Translations under genes and position numbers: made by a program
Source of the DNA: Eubacterium sp.
GTDB taxonomy: Bacteria > Bacillota > Clostridia > Lachnospirales > Lachnospiraceae
Length of the DNA: 52,554 bases
Direction: 5' to 3'
NCBI GenBank assembly: GCA_017619835.1
Contig: JAFZRN010000016.1
Coordinates: 1-52,554 of the forward strand
In this document: in pieces, positions 22,958-31,410 of the stretch
How the letters are laid out: the number at the start of each line of letters is the position of its first letter
How positions within the stretch are numbered: position 1 is the stretch's first letter
Notes under the pieces: model-generated
What the model was told of the DNA's origin: nothing
Database searches by the model: none
What the model saw: only the letters and a program-made list of their open reading frames with translations

Positions 22958-22973
22958 TGTTTCACGTGAAACA
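22958..22973. promoter_or_regulatory. parS site 4
   Basis: Perfect TGTTTCACGTGAAACA, 13 bases from site 3 and about 60 bases after the argS stop codon. Confidence 0.95.
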
Positions 22974-23031
22974 TTATAGACCTAAGTATTATCAAAAATA
23001 CATACAAATATCTAATAAACTATCAAATGAC

Positions 23032-24729
23032 TTACATACGTTCAACACAGCCGATTCCCAACAGATCAAGAGAATCCTTAAGTATACGACGAGTGATGCT
23101 TGTAACCATACATCTTGCATCTCTCACATTTTTCTCATCTACAGCGATTCTGTTCTCTGTATAGAATCTATTGAATGCCTGAGCAAGGTCTACAGCATAT
23201 CTTGCAACAACCGAAGGTTCATACCTTTCAGCTGCATCCTCGATAATATCAGGGAATCTGTCAATTTCCTTAAGAAGATCTACGGTGGCCGGATCTGTAA
23301 GGACTGAATAGTCGATTACGGCATCCTCGCTGAAATCAGTAACATTTCTCAGGATACTTGAACATCTAGCATATGTATACTGAACATATGGTCCCGTTTC
23401 TCCTTCAAAGCTTGTAATATGCTCCCATTTGAACGACACATCCTTGATTCTCTGATTATAGAGATCATTGAAGATTACTGAGCCTACACCAACGATCCTG
23501 CTGGCCTCATCCTTTTCTTCGGAAGAAAGATCCGGATTCTTCTCATCTATTATCTCTCTGATCTTTGAGATTGCCTCTTTAAGGATGTCTTCGGCATATA
23601 TTACATTACCGCCTCTTGTAGAAAGCTTTTCTCCGCCAAGACTTACAAGTCCGTAAGGGATATGAATAAGCGAATCCTTAGCCCATGTATTTCCAAGGAG
23701 TTCCATCACTTTAAATACCTGGGAGAAATGAAGCTTCTGCTCCTGACCCGTAACATAAAGGCATTTGGTGAAATCATAAGTTTTCTTTCTGTATTCTACG
23801 GCTGCGATATCCCTTGTAGCATAGATGGAGCTGCCGTCATTCTTAAGAATAAGGCATGGGGCCATGTCATATTCGGAAAGATCTACTATCTTTGCTCCCT
23901 CACTATCAGTAAGAAGTCCATGTTCAGTCAGCTCGCTTACAACATCCTCGGTCATATTTCTATAGAAGCTTTCACCCGTAAAGTGGTCAAAGTCCATACC
24001 CATAAGATCATATATACGTCTGAACTCTTCAAGGCTGATGTCTACAAACCACTCCCAGATCTTAAGAGCTTCTTCATCACCGATCTCCATCTTGTGGAAC
24101 CAGGCTCTTGCCTCGTCCTCTAATTCGGGATGTTCCTCAACCTCATCGTGGAAGAGGACATATATTCTCATCAGCTCTTCGATACCTTTTTCTTTAACGG
24201 CTTCTTCGGAACCCCATTTCTTGTAAGCAACGATAAGCTTTCCGAACTGTGTTCCCCAGTCACCGAGATGGTTGATCCTTTCAACCTTATATCCAAGCTT
24301 GGTAAATATCTTGTATAAAGAATTTCCTATAACAGTAGTTCTGAGATGTCCTACATGGAAGTTCTTAGCGATGTTAGGAGAGGAGTAGTCAATACATATT
24401 GTCTTTCCTGTTCCCTCATCAGATGAACCAAAGTCAGAAGACTTGCTTCTTTCTATAACCTGCTCTGCATAAGCATCCTTCTTTGTAAAGAAGTTGATGT
24501 ATGCGCCCATAACTTCAATATGATCTATGAAGTCCGGGCATACAATTGAATCCTTTATATCCGCAGCTATCTGCTGGGGAGCTTTATGAAGCTCCTTTGC
24601 AAGTCTGAAACATGGAAAAGCATAGTCGCCCATTTCCGGTTTCGGGGGCTGTTCAAGTATCTCTGTTATCTGCTCGGCATTAAGTACATCAATACTGTTA
24701 TCAAGTAACTGAATAATCTTATTCTTCAT
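23032..24729 (-). CDS. argS: Arginyl-tRNA synthetase
   Basis: A 565-residue class I synthetase that charges tRNA-Arg. The N-terminal Add-1 domain (about 1-105) is followed by the HIGH motif as NFHVGHLRTT (HVGH at 125-128), the KMSKS equivalent GGEKLSTRGGN (about 355-367), and the all-alpha DALR anticodon-binding domain at the C-terminus, ending LDLLGIGCVERM. It lies 22 bases after the coiled-coil protein gene and is last in the D,D-carboxypeptidase operon. No T-box motif (GGTGGNACC) is visible in the operon leader. Confidence 0.97.
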   Translation of the reverse strand: MKNKIIQLLDNSIDVLNAEQITEILEQPPKPEMGDYAFPCFRLAKELHKAPQQIAADIKDSIVCPDFIDHIEVMGAYINFFTKKDAYAEQVIERSKSSDFGSSDEGTGKTICIDYSSPNIAKNFHVGHLRTTVIGNSLYKIFTKLGYKVERINHLGDWGTQFGKLIVAYKKWGSEEAVKEKGIEELMRIYVLFHDEVEEHPELEDEARAWFHKMEIGDEEALKIWEWFVDISLEEFRRIYDLMGMDFDHFTGESFYRNMTEDVVSELTEHGLLTDSEGAKIVDLSEYDMAPCLILKNDGSSIYATRDIAAVEYRKKTYDFTKCLYVTGQEQKLHFSQVFKVMELLGNTWAKDSLIHIPYGLVSLGGEKLSTRGGNVIYAEDILKEAISKIREIIDEKNPDLSSEEKDEASRIVGVGSVIFNDLYNQRIKDVSFKWEHITSFEGETGPYVQYTYARCSSILRNVTDFSEDAVIDYSVLTDPATVDLLKEIDRFPDIIEDAAERYEPSVVARYAVDLAQAFNRFYTENRIAVDEKNVRDARCMVTSITRRILKDSLDLLGIGCVERM

Positions 24730-24751
24730 TTATATGTCTCCGTTAGTTTAT

Positions 24752-25258
24752 TTAATCAAGAAAGGCTTCAAGATCAATGAATTCTTCATCGTCATCGTCC
24801 TGATCTAAATCTACCTCAACAATATCGGTAGCGCGGGAGCCATCCTTGTTTACATACTCCATCTTTATATTTCCGGCAACTATCTTCTGGATCACCTTCT
24901 TGGCCTTTATAAGCCTGTTGATCCTTTTTGCCAGATTTCTGAGATATGCTGTTTCTTCTTCAATGCGCCGCTCATAATAATCCTGTGATTCTGTAAGAGT
25001 CTGGATTTCCTCTATAAGCTGCGTTTCTTTATCATTTTCGTTCTTCTTTTCGGGAATAGGACTGAAGATATTCTTTCTGAAGTCATTTCCCTGTGAATAC
25101 ACATTCTTTGTTCTAGTAAGCTCATCGAGTTTAATGTTCTGCTCAAAAAGCTTTGCCTTATATTCCTGGAGCTTAGCTTCATGCTGCGAAAAGAGTTTAT
25201 TAAAGTAGGTGAGTGTTTCATCATGTGCGTCAACAACAAATTTGAATTCAGGTAGCAT
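24752..25258 (-). CDS. Coiled-coil protein of unknown function
   Basis: A 168-residue cytoplasmic protein beginning MLPEFKFVVDAHDETLTYF. Two helical coiled-coil stretches (about 15-50 and 85-125; FSQHEAKLQEYKAKLFEQN, then ESQDYYERRIEEETAYLRN) precede an acidic C-terminus (DLDQDDDDEEFIDLEAFLD). GGGAGG six bases upstream supports ATG 25258; a longer frame to 25351 lies inside the carboxypeptidase gene. The preceding stop codon is one base away, so translation is coupled. I do not recognise the family. The position between a carboxypeptidase and argS gives no clear clue. Confidence 0.7.
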   Translation of the reverse strand: MLPEFKFVVDAHDETLTYFNKLFSQHEAKLQEYKAKLFEQNIKLDELTRTKNVYSQGNDFRKNIFSPIPEKKNENDKETQLIEEIQTLTESQDYYERRIEEETAYLRNLAKRINRLIKAKKVIQKIVAGNIKMEYVNKDGSRATDIVEVDLDQDDDDEEFIDLEAFLD

Positions 25259-25259
25259 A

Positions 25260-26759
25260 TCAGGACCTCCCATCTTTCGTTTGTTCTTGTTTACTTTGTT
25301 CTTCCTGCTTCTGCAGTTCTTTCTGCAACTCCTTATTTCTTCGTGCATCACGCTTATAAGGGTAATATCTGATATTACGTTTTGTTTCGCGCATCAGACT
25401 CCACTTATGGATCTTTATATATATAATAAGAAGTAACACGATTATTATGAGTATGATCAAAGTTTTGATCACAAGCCATATATAATAGGTAACTTTTGAT
25501 GTCGGTTCTTCCTCAACCACTTTTTTATTTTTCAACGCATCTGTAGAAGTAGCAGAGATAGTAGGAATATATGTGGTTATGTCGGTTTCTCCTATTACCT
25601 CGTCATTATATACAAACTCAATCCTTCCTGCAACTCCATCCCTGGGAACGGAATAAAAGTTGAGTCTTTTAAGTATCTGGTCATCCGCTATATAGGATCT
25701 TGTATAGAAAGAATAGTTCTGGTTTACATAATATTTGACAAGGTCATGATTGAGATCATTGTAAAAGTTATCCAAAATAAGGATATCTTCTCGATTTGTC
25801 TGGTTAATATCATAACCAAACATTGGTTTACATAACTTATAGTTCTTAAAACAGAACTCATCGAGCTTTATTGTATCCAGATAAGATTCTGTAGTAGGAT
25901 TACACTTTAATACTACTGTAACAAAACGTCTTCCGTCTCTTTCGGCAAAGGATATGAGAGTAGCAAGAGAGTTCTGGGTGAAGCCGGTCTTTCCTCCTGT
26001 ACAGTACTCATAATAATATTCGCCGTTCCCTTTATATATAAGACGGTTCTCCTGCCAGAGAGATCTTGCTTCATTCATATTGGTCTCGGGAATCTCATAG
26101 CTCTGTGATGATATAAGCTTCTTAAATTCAGGATACTGATAAGCAGCTCTTCCGATGAGAGCCATATCATAAGCACAGGTATAATGATCTTCACTGTGGA
26201 TACCGTTTGGATTAACAAAGTGCGATGCCTTGCATCCCAGCTTTCTTGCAGTTTCATTCATCATATCTGCAAAGGCTGACGTTGATCCCGCTATATATTC
26301 GGCAATTGCAAGAGCGCACTCATTACCGGAATTAAGCATCATACCGTAAAGTGCATCTCGAAGTGTAAGCTGCTCACCCTCGACAAGTCCGATATATGAG
26401 CTTTCTTTATCCACCTGATCCATGACTGCTTCGGATACTGTAATGGTATCGTTGACATTTCCATTCTCAACTGCAAGAAGACAGGTCAGAACCTTTGTAA
26501 TACTGGCCGGATATCTTTCTGTAAATGCAGCCTTTTCATATAGGATGTCTCCGGTATCGAGATCCATTACTATCGCAGACTCGGCATTTATCTCGGGAGC
26601 ATCGCTTGGAACAAAGTCGGCATCGGTTGCACTTGCGTTTCCGGGTATGTTGACAGCTCCGAGTGTTTCGGCGGCCTGACAGGTTCCGGAGGGCAGGAGA
26701 GTGCAGAGGATGATCGACACTATTAATATATATGTAATTATTCTTTTATTTATATTCAT
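25260..26759 (-). CDS. D-alanyl-D-alanine carboxypeptidase (PBP5/DacF family)
   Basis: A 499-residue low-molecular-weight penicillin-binding protein that trims the terminal D-Ala from peptidoglycan stems. Signal/anchor residues are about 5-30. The active-site motifs are SITK (in RYPASITKVL, about 85), SGN (in MLNSGNECA, about 143) and KTG (in TGGKTGFTQNS, about 257). A C-terminal beta domain follows. Unlike typical DacF it has a true C-terminal transmembrane helix (about 425-448) and then a basic/Gln-Lys-Glu-rich cytoplasmic tail of about 50 residues. The frame could start at TTG 26762, but ATG 26759 is adjacent. It heads an operon with the coiled-coil gene and argS. Confidence 0.93.
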   Translation of the reverse strand: MNINKRIITYILIVSIILCTLLPSGTCQAAETLGAVNIPGNASATDADFVPSDAPEINAESAIVMDLDTGDILYEKAAFTERYPASITKVLTCLLAVENGNVNDTITVSEAVMDQVDKESSYIGLVEGEQLTLRDALYGMMLNSGNECALAIAEYIAGSTSAFADMMNETARKLGCKASHFVNPNGIHSEDHYTCAYDMALIGRAAYQYPEFKKLISSQSYEIPETNMNEARSLWQENRLIYKGNGEYYYEYCTGGKTGFTQNSLATLISFAERDGRRFVTVVLKCNPTTESYLDTIKLDEFCFKNYKLCKPMFGYDINQTNREDILILDNFYNDLNHDLVKYYVNQNYSFYTRSYIADDQILKRLNFYSVPRDGVAGRIEFVYNDEVIGETDITTYIPTISATSTDALKNKKVVEEEPTSKVTYYIWLVIKTLIILIIIVLLLIIYIKIHKWSLMRETKRNIRYYPYKRDARRNKELQKELQKQEEQSKQEQTKDGRS

Positions 26760-26786
26760 CAATTATGAATCCTAATTAGTTTAATT

Positions 26787-26890
26787 TATTCACAGTAACC
26801 ACAAAACCATTCGGAATGTTCGTACTTCGTACTCTATTGTCTGCTTCGCAGTCACACCGATTACCTAATAATTCTGATCTACTGTGAATA
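26787..26890. repeat. Inverted-repeat-bounded structured element in the dac leader
   Basis: A perfect 11-bp inverted repeat, TATTCACAGTA (26787-26797) and TACTGTGAATA (26880-26890), bounds 82 bases. These hold three small hairpins in a row: CATTCGGAATG, GTACTTCGTAC and CTGCTTCGCAG. A third copy of TTCACAGTA lies at 26955-26963. On the minus strand it falls inside the predicted 5' leader of the carboxypeptidase-argS operon. Confidence 0.75.
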
Positions 26891-26911
26891 GTAATGCCCA
26901 TAGACCACATA

Positions 26912-26940
26912 ATTATCCTACTTTTTTGTAAAATACACAA
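26912..26940 (-). promoter_or_regulatory. Promoter of the carboxypeptidase-argS operon
   Basis: TTGTGT, 17 bases and GATAAT on the minus strand. It would give a leader of about 145 bases that contains the inverted-repeat element. Confidence 0.55.
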
Positions 26941-26970
26941 GTATTTTGTTGGTTTTCACAGTAACATACT

Positions 26971-26999
26971 TTGACATTCTGATGCCTAAGGGATATACT
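26971..26999 (+). promoter_or_regulatory. Promoter of trmB
   Basis: TTGACA (26971-26976), 17 bases, TATACT (26994-26999). It is followed by AAAAGGAG before ATG 27028, so the leader is short. Confidence 0.85.
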
Positions 27000-27027
27000 C
27001 TTTTAAGTTAGAAAAGGAGATACTTAT

Positions 27028-27711
27028 ATGAGACTTAGGAATATACCGGGATCACGTGAAGCTATAGCTGCCAGCCCATTTGTTGTACATGATGAAGAGA
27101 GCATGAAAGGAAAGTGGCATGAATTCTTCAAAAATGATAATCCTATACATATAGAAATCGGAATGGGCAAGGGCATATTTATCATGGAATGCGCCGAAAG
27201 AAATCCGGATATCAATTTTATCGGAATAGAGAAGTATTCGAGTGTTCTGCTCAGAGCTCTTGAAAAAAGAGAAGAGAAGAGTGATCTTACCAATCTTACT
27301 TTTATCAGAATGGATGCGGAATATATTGAGAACGTCTTTGATAGGAACGAAGTTGATAATATATATCTGAACTTTTCGGATCCCTGGCCAAAGGACAGGA
27401 ATGCTAAAAGAAGGCTTACCTCCTCGAGATTTCTGAAAAGGTATACTAATATAATGAAGGAAAGCGGAAGAGTAACTTTTAAAACAGATAATAATGACCT
27501 GTTTGATTTTTCGATCGAATCCGCCGAGGAATCCGGATGGGATATCCTCGCAATGACCAGAGATCTCCACAATTCCGAATATAATGAAGGTAACATCATG
27601 ACCGAGTATGAGAAGAAGTTCTCGGGACTTGGTCATAAGATTAATATGATGATCATAAGTTATTCAAGATCCAAACTTAATGAAAAGGAGGCTGTTAATG
27701 GAAAAGAATAA
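27028..27711 (+). CDS. trmB: tRNA (guanine-N7)-methyltransferase
   Basis: A 227-residue SAM-dependent enzyme that makes m7G46 in the tRNA variable loop. The SAM motif IEIGMGKGIF is near residues 45-54, followed by FIGIEKYSSVLLRA. The family signature is LNFSDPWPKDRNAKRRL (about 118-134), and the C-terminal catalytic part has TEYEKKFSGLGHKI. It has its own near-consensus promoter. With the small gene behind it, it is the only plus-strand unit left of the origin, i.e. against the direction of the fork there. Confidence 0.96.
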   Translation: MRLRNIPGSREAIAASPFVVHDEESMKGKWHEFFKNDNPIHIEIGMGKGIFIMECAERNPDINFIGIEKYSSVLLRALEKREEKSDLTNLTFIRMDAEYIENVFDRNEVDNIYLNFSDPWPKDRNAKRRLTSSRFLKRYTNIMKESGRVTFKTDNNDLFDFSIESAEESGWDILAMTRDLHNSEYNEGNIMTEYEKKFSGLGHKINMMIISYSRSKLNEKEAVNGKE

Positions 27712-27985
27712 CAAAAAAACTATTGCAATCATACTGGAACTTATACCACTCGTTTCACTTGCAATTTCCTTTGGGCTGATCTTTTCATCTATTGAATCTA
27801 TTGCTGTAAAGTGGATAATCAACGTAACCACATTTATTGCATTTCTTGGATTTATATTTTTCTTTATCGGACGCAAACTCGCTAAAGGAGATAAGGCAGT
27901 AAAGATCCTTGGGATTCTGGATATAATTGCACCGGTGATTGTGATTGCATTATATGTTGCAGCAATTTTTGCTTTCGGTCTGTAA
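27698..27985 (+). CDS. Small membrane protein
   Basis: A 95-residue hydrophobic protein with three predicted transmembrane segments (about 10-30, 36-58 and 70-93) and a short basic loop (GRKLAKGDKAVK). AAGGAGG lies before ATG 27698. The start lies inside the end of trmB (14-base overlap, different frame), so the two are translationally coupled. I do not recognise the family. A strong terminator follows at once. Confidence 0.72.
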   Translation: MEKNNKKTIAIILELIPLVSLAISFGLIFSSIESIAVKWIINVTTFIAFLGFIFFFIGRKLAKGDKAVKILGILDIIAPVIVIALYVAAIFAFGL

Positions 27986-27992
27986 GAAGCAG

Positions 27993-28035
27993 AAAAAAAG
28001 TTTCGACTCCTTCACTTTAGAGTCGAAACTTTTTT
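27993..28035. terminator. Bidirectional terminator between convergent genes
   Basis: AAAAAAGTTTCGACTC and GAGTCGAAACTTTTTT form a stem with a ten-base loop. The A-run and T-run serve both strands: the plus-strand trmB pair and the minus-strand HD-domain gene ending at 28037. Confidence 0.92.
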
Positions 28036-28036
28036 G

Positions 28037-28660
28037 TTATTTGTTTAATGGTTTCCATGGCTTAGGAGTTAAAAGAGTTGTTCTTCCGATATCAGGTAAA
28101 ACATCATAGATGGAGCATCCCATTCTTTTTTCGAAATCTTCCTTTATATCAAAAGCAACTTCCCAGCCTTTTATATATCCTTCCATGATACCGTAGCGAC
28201 GAGTCACATCTACAAAACGTTTTTCAAGAATTACAAAACCATAATCTACTGCAAGGGCATCGCAAAGCTGGATCAATCTGTCATAATCATCCGCTTCACA
28301 ATTCAGGATATAATTCTTAATTGCTTTTTCATGTTCAAAGGCCGGTTCATAATTAAACTCATCCTTCATTAACAGATAAGAATGTGTCATGCATATTCTG
28401 GCTGCCTCATCCCAACCCTTTTCCATGCAATACTTGTAGCCTTCATATACATGTGTGGGAATATCAACAATACCAACCCGACGACCTATATCATGCATCA
28501 AGCCTAAGATATAGGCTTTTTCTTCATCAAGTCCGTCTATTAAATGCGCAATGTTTTTCGCTGCAATTCCGACATTTTCAGAATGCTTTGTCCAGGGACC
28601 CGGATTCATTTCTCCTGCAATCTTCAATTCATTTAATGCTTCATCTATGGTCGGTAACAT
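28037..28660 (-). CDS. HD domain phosphohydrolase
   Basis: A 207-residue soluble protein with an HD metal site: the first His in WTKHSENVGIAAKN, then LGLMHDIGRRVG (about 58-69), with later His and Asp in MTHSYLLM and QLCDALAVDYG. The family hydrolyses phosphate esters of nucleotides or signalling molecules; the substrate is not evident. A TTG start at 28678 is possible, but GAGAGGAT sits properly before ATG 28660. It is the last gene of the kinase-aldolase operon, 44 bases after a lipoprotein gene, and ends at a bidirectional terminator. Confidence 0.85.
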   Translation of the reverse strand: MLPTIDEALNELKIAGEMNPGPWTKHSENVGIAAKNIAHLIDGLDEEKAYILGLMHDIGRRVGIVDIPTHVYEGYKYCMEKGWDEAARICMTHSYLLMKDEFNYEPAFEHEKAIKNYILNCEADDYDRLIQLCDALAVDYGFVILEKRFVDVTRRYGIMEGYIKGWEVAFDIKEDFEKRMGCSIYDVLPDIGRTTLLTPKPWKPLNK

Positions 28661-28704
28661 TTTTAATGATCCTCTCAACTTCCTGACAAAAAGTGCCTTT
28701 TCTT

Positions 28705-29298
28705 TTAATCTTGCAGGATATAGTCTCTTATATTAAATCTTTCTTCTGTTTCTTCTTCGTTTTCGGTTATTCCGGGAACATACTCAGTTACATATGTATC
28801 TCCTGAGATCGGATCGATATGATAACGAACCTCAGCTCCGGTATATGATCTGTATAAAACAACTATTGTATCTTCATCACTGGTTTCAAGTTCCCAGCCA
28901 ACCTGATATTCACCTTCTTTTACTATTCCCTCAAGATCAGGATTGGTTTTATAACAATAATTTTCAATTGCAGTAAGTGCTTCCTGGTCAGTGATCTTGT
29001 TTTCATCGTTCACTATTTCTTCACTTGGAGCTATGTCGGCTTCAGATTCAACCGGATCATCATTCTCAACCACATCCTCTGCAGTTACAACTTCTGTCAC
29101 ATCCTCGATTTTTTCTTCTGTTGTAGCTTCAGTTGTTTCCGCTTTCGTATCTTCTTCAGAATCAATCGTATTAGTTTCTCCTGAAAGTGCAGAATCAGAC
29201 GGACCTTCTGATCTTTCTTTTCCACAACCACTGAACATAGATAATGTCAGCGTCATTAATGCTACAATAACTCCTGTTTTCAAAACTGTTTTCTTCAT
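28705..29298 (-). CDS. Lipoprotein with acidic linker and PepSY-like C-terminus
   Basis: A 197-residue lipoprotein with lipobox FSGC (Cys 25). An acidic, Thr-rich low-complexity linker (about 30-100: TEATTEEKIEDVTEVVTAED) precedes a small C-terminal domain (about 105-175) with EALTAIENYCYK and VRYHIDPISGDTYVTEYVPG, the pattern of PepSY-like domains that occur singly in Lachnospiraceae lipoproteins. GGAGGAATTATT precedes the start. It lies in the middle of the kinase-aldolase operon; its partner is unknown. The linker style matches the lipoproteins at 2-8 kb, but the folded domain differs. Confidence 0.78.
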   Translation of the reverse strand: MKKTVLKTGVIVALMTLTLSMFSGCGKERSEGPSDSALSGETNTIDSEEDTKAETTEATTEEKIEDVTEVVTAEDVVENDDPVESEADIAPSEEIVNDENKITDQEALTAIENYCYKTNPDLEGIVKEGEYQVGWELETSDEDTIVVLYRSYTGAEVRYHIDPISGDTYVTEYVPGITENEEETEERFNIRDYILQD

Positions 29299-29322
29299 AA
29301 TAATTCCTCCGTTTATTATTTA

Positions 29323-29778
29323 TCATAGGGGTATGTATTCTTTAAAAGAATAAAACTCATTTTCAAGATCATATGTTTCGATATACGGAACCTTATCTTT
29401 ATATATCCATCGCTCAATATAAGTCGGTATAACCTCATATACTCTTTCATTTTCAAGGGACGAATATGTATCGTAAGAACCTTTATAACATTTTTCGAAG
29501 AGCTCGGAAAACTCGGCATTCTCCGAAGGATGTCCTAAGTTTTTGCAGATTCCTTCAACCTGAATATTATCAATACATAAAGCGACATGACTATTCGCAT
29601 TTATCTGCTGACACTTTCTCATCGTAATGTCAGTCTGAAAATAGAATTTTCCGTTCATCTGAATAACGCTCATCATTCGTGATGACACGGTTTCATTATC
29701 TGTAGTAGAGAGGACCATTGGTTTTCCCTCTCCGAATTCAGAGAAAAACTGTTTTACTTTTTCTGTAAATTCTTCCAT
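29323..29778 (-). CDS. Pyridoxamine 5'-phosphate oxidase-like flavoprotein
   Basis: A 151-residue split-barrel protein of the PNPOx-like family. The flavin-binding strands are GKPMVLSTTDNETVSSRMM and GKFYFQTDITMRKCQQI, followed by HVALCIDNIQVEG. Members bind FMN or F420 and reduce small substrates or serve as heme or pyridoxal enzymes; many are uncharacterised, as here. The C-terminus (YIERWIYKDKVPYIETYDLE) is usual for short clostridial members. It lies ten bases after the TraX-like gene. Confidence 0.85.
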   Translation of the reverse strand: MEEFTEKVKQFFSEFGEGKPMVLSTTDNETVSSRMMSVIQMNGKFYFQTDITMRKCQQINANSHVALCIDNIQVEGICKNLGHPSENAEFSELFEKCYKGSYDTYSSLENERVYEVIPTYIERWIYKDKVPYIETYDLENEFYSFKEYIPL

Positions 29779-29787
29779 ATCATTTCC

Positions 29788-30534
29788 TTACTTAAATACA
29801 AATATATTAATCAGATATGCTGCCAGAAAGTGAACCGGATAGAACACATAGAAAACCCATTTTGAAAATGTTGGGAAATGTCCCTTTTCACCGTTGTAGA
29901 AAAATGTGATCACAAGCATCGCAGCCATTTCAGCGATCAGATATCTGGCTGAACCTATTGAAAAATAAAACGAAAAGCCATTACATATAAATTGATGGAT
30001 CACCATAAGAATGAAAAAAGCAGCCAGCCTTTCTATCGGTTTCTCCCTAAGTATATACATAGTGAAGATTGCGACAGGTGCAAATACCATCCATTCAAAT
30101 GTCAGCAGATAAGTCACTGCTGTGATCAAAAGCATAACTATGATCCGAACCGCTAACTTCCATTTACTTTCCCATACAATAAGAACCATCAGTCCCGCAA
30201 AAAGACTGGCCATTACGTTCCAGTTAGTAAGCATTGTCCATACAGGTTCACCTGTAAACTCACAAAGATAATATGGAATCTGAGTAATCAGCGCAATTAC
30301 ACCTAACCTTATCGCATAATTCTTTCTTGACCTGGTATAAACAAAGCCCTCTGATATAAAAAAGAAGAATACCGGAGGTGCAAAGAATTGTCCGTAATAT
30401 ACAAAAAGGAAGATCGGACGTGGAAGAAACTTATAATGCTCTATTCCCGTAAAGGAGAGCATATGGCCGACACCCATCAGTATCAATGCCATATATTTCA
30501 GCATGTCTCTATTTATAACCTTAATGTTTTTCAT
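29788..30534 (-). CDS. TraX-family membrane protein
   Basis: A 248-residue polytopic membrane protein with about seven hydrophobic segments. TraX signatures include an early RDMLKYMALILMGVGHML, 'PIFLFVYYGQFFAPPVFFFF', and the C-terminal FFYNGEKGHFPTFSKWVFYV followed by FYPVHFLAAYLI. In conjugative plasmids TraX acetylates pilin; chromosomal homologues in Firmicutes are widespread and related to acyltransferase-3 membrane enzymes, so acyl transfer to a surface molecule is an inference. Its start overlaps the aldolase stop by four bases (ATGA), which is strong translational coupling. Confidence 0.88.
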   Translation of the reverse strand: MKNIKVINRDMLKYMALILMGVGHMLSFTGIEHYKFLPRPIFLFVYYGQFFAPPVFFFFISEGFVYTRSRKNYAIRLGVIALITQIPYYLCEFTGEPVWTMLTNWNVMASLFAGLMVLIVWESKWKLAVRIIVMLLITAVTYLLTFEWMVFAPVAIFTMYILREKPIERLAAFFILMVIHQFICNGFSFYFSIGSARYLIAEMAAMLVITFFYNGEKGHFPTFSKWVFYVFYPVHFLAAYLINIFVFK

Positions 30535-31400
30535 TCATCTATACCTGCGAAAACCTTCATCGCTCTCGTTATATCTTCCTTCATTGCTTCTCTTGCCGCC
30601 ATTGAGATGGAAGAGAAGAATATCGGTTCTCCTTCTTTTAAACCATTAAGATATTCTGCTGCTGAATTTCCGCCTGCTTTATCCATATATGTAAAGTAAT
30701 TGATCTTTCTGACTCCTGCTTCGATGCATTTTCTGAAGTCTTCAGCAGATACTCCGGAACCGCCATGCATTACAACAGGAAGATCACCGGTTTCTTTCCT
30801 TACATTTCTTACTACATCAAAATCAAGTCTCGGTTTCTTTAGATATATTCCGTGAGTTGTTCCGAATGAACAGGCAAGTGCATCAATTCCTGTTTCCTCA
30901 ACGAACTTTTTAGCAAGAAGAGGATCTGTATAAATCTTTGTTTCATCATCCTCGCCGCTTCCGTCTCCCGAACCGGATTCTCTTCTTCCCATGGAACCAA
31001 GCTCTGCTTCAACTGAGGCACCGGTCTTTCGAGCCATCTCAACTGCTTTGATCGTATTCGCGGTATTCTCTTCATATGAAAGAGTGGATCCGTCATACAT
31101 TATCCCTGTAAATCCGATATCAAGAGCCACCTGGAGATACTCGAGCGTCTCGCCGTGATCAAGATGTACGCATATGGGGACCGAAGATTTTTTAGCAGCT
31201 TCGACCATTACTGGTCCTATCAGTGAAAGCGGGATCCATGGTTCATGACACTGTGCAAACTGGAGTATTACGGGAAGCTTTAATTCTTCTGCAGCCTGGA
31301 TTATCGCTTCAAGTGATTCGAGATTCGGACAGTTAAATGCACCGACTGCTATCTTTCTTTCCTCGGCTTCTTTAAGTATATCTTTAAGTGTTACTAACAT
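30531..31400 (-). CDS. Class II fructose-bisphosphate aldolase family protein
   Basis: A 289-residue zinc aldolase (FbaA/GatY/KbaY/IolJ family). Zinc and phosphate motifs are VHLDHGETLE (His near 82-85), MYDGSTLSYEENT (near 104), EAELGSMG (near 133), FGTTHGIY (His near 180) and VVMHGGSG (His near 208). A DUF-like acidic insertion, SGSGDGSGEDDE, lies at about 142-153. It lies ten bases after a PfkB-type kinase, so the pair probably phosphorylates and then cleaves a ketose. The exact sugar (fructose, tagatose or an inositol-derived keto-acid) cannot be decided. Confidence 0.9.
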   Translation of the reverse strand: MLVTLKDILKEAEERKIAVGAFNCPNLESLEAIIQAAEELKLPVILQFAQCHEPWIPLSLIGPVMVEAAKKSSVPICVHLDHGETLEYLQVALDIGFTGIMYDGSTLSYEENTANTIKAVEMARKTGASVEAELGSMGRRESGSGDGSGEDDETKIYTDPLLAKKFVEETGIDALACSFGTTHGIYLKKPRLDFDVVRNVRKETGDLPVVMHGGSGVSAEDFRKCIEAGVRKINYFTYMDKAGGNSAAEYLNGLKEGEPIFFSSISMAAREAMKEDITRAMKVFAGIDE

Positions 31401-31410
31401 TTAAGTCACC

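Noticed and set aside
22957-23307. Plus-strand frame beginning Met-Phe-His-Val-Lys-His
   Set aside because: The start is a parS site read as protein, and the rest is antisense to argS.
26760-26905. T-box leader for the argS operon
   Set aside because: The conserved T-box bulge GGTGGNACC and an Arg specifier loop are not present.
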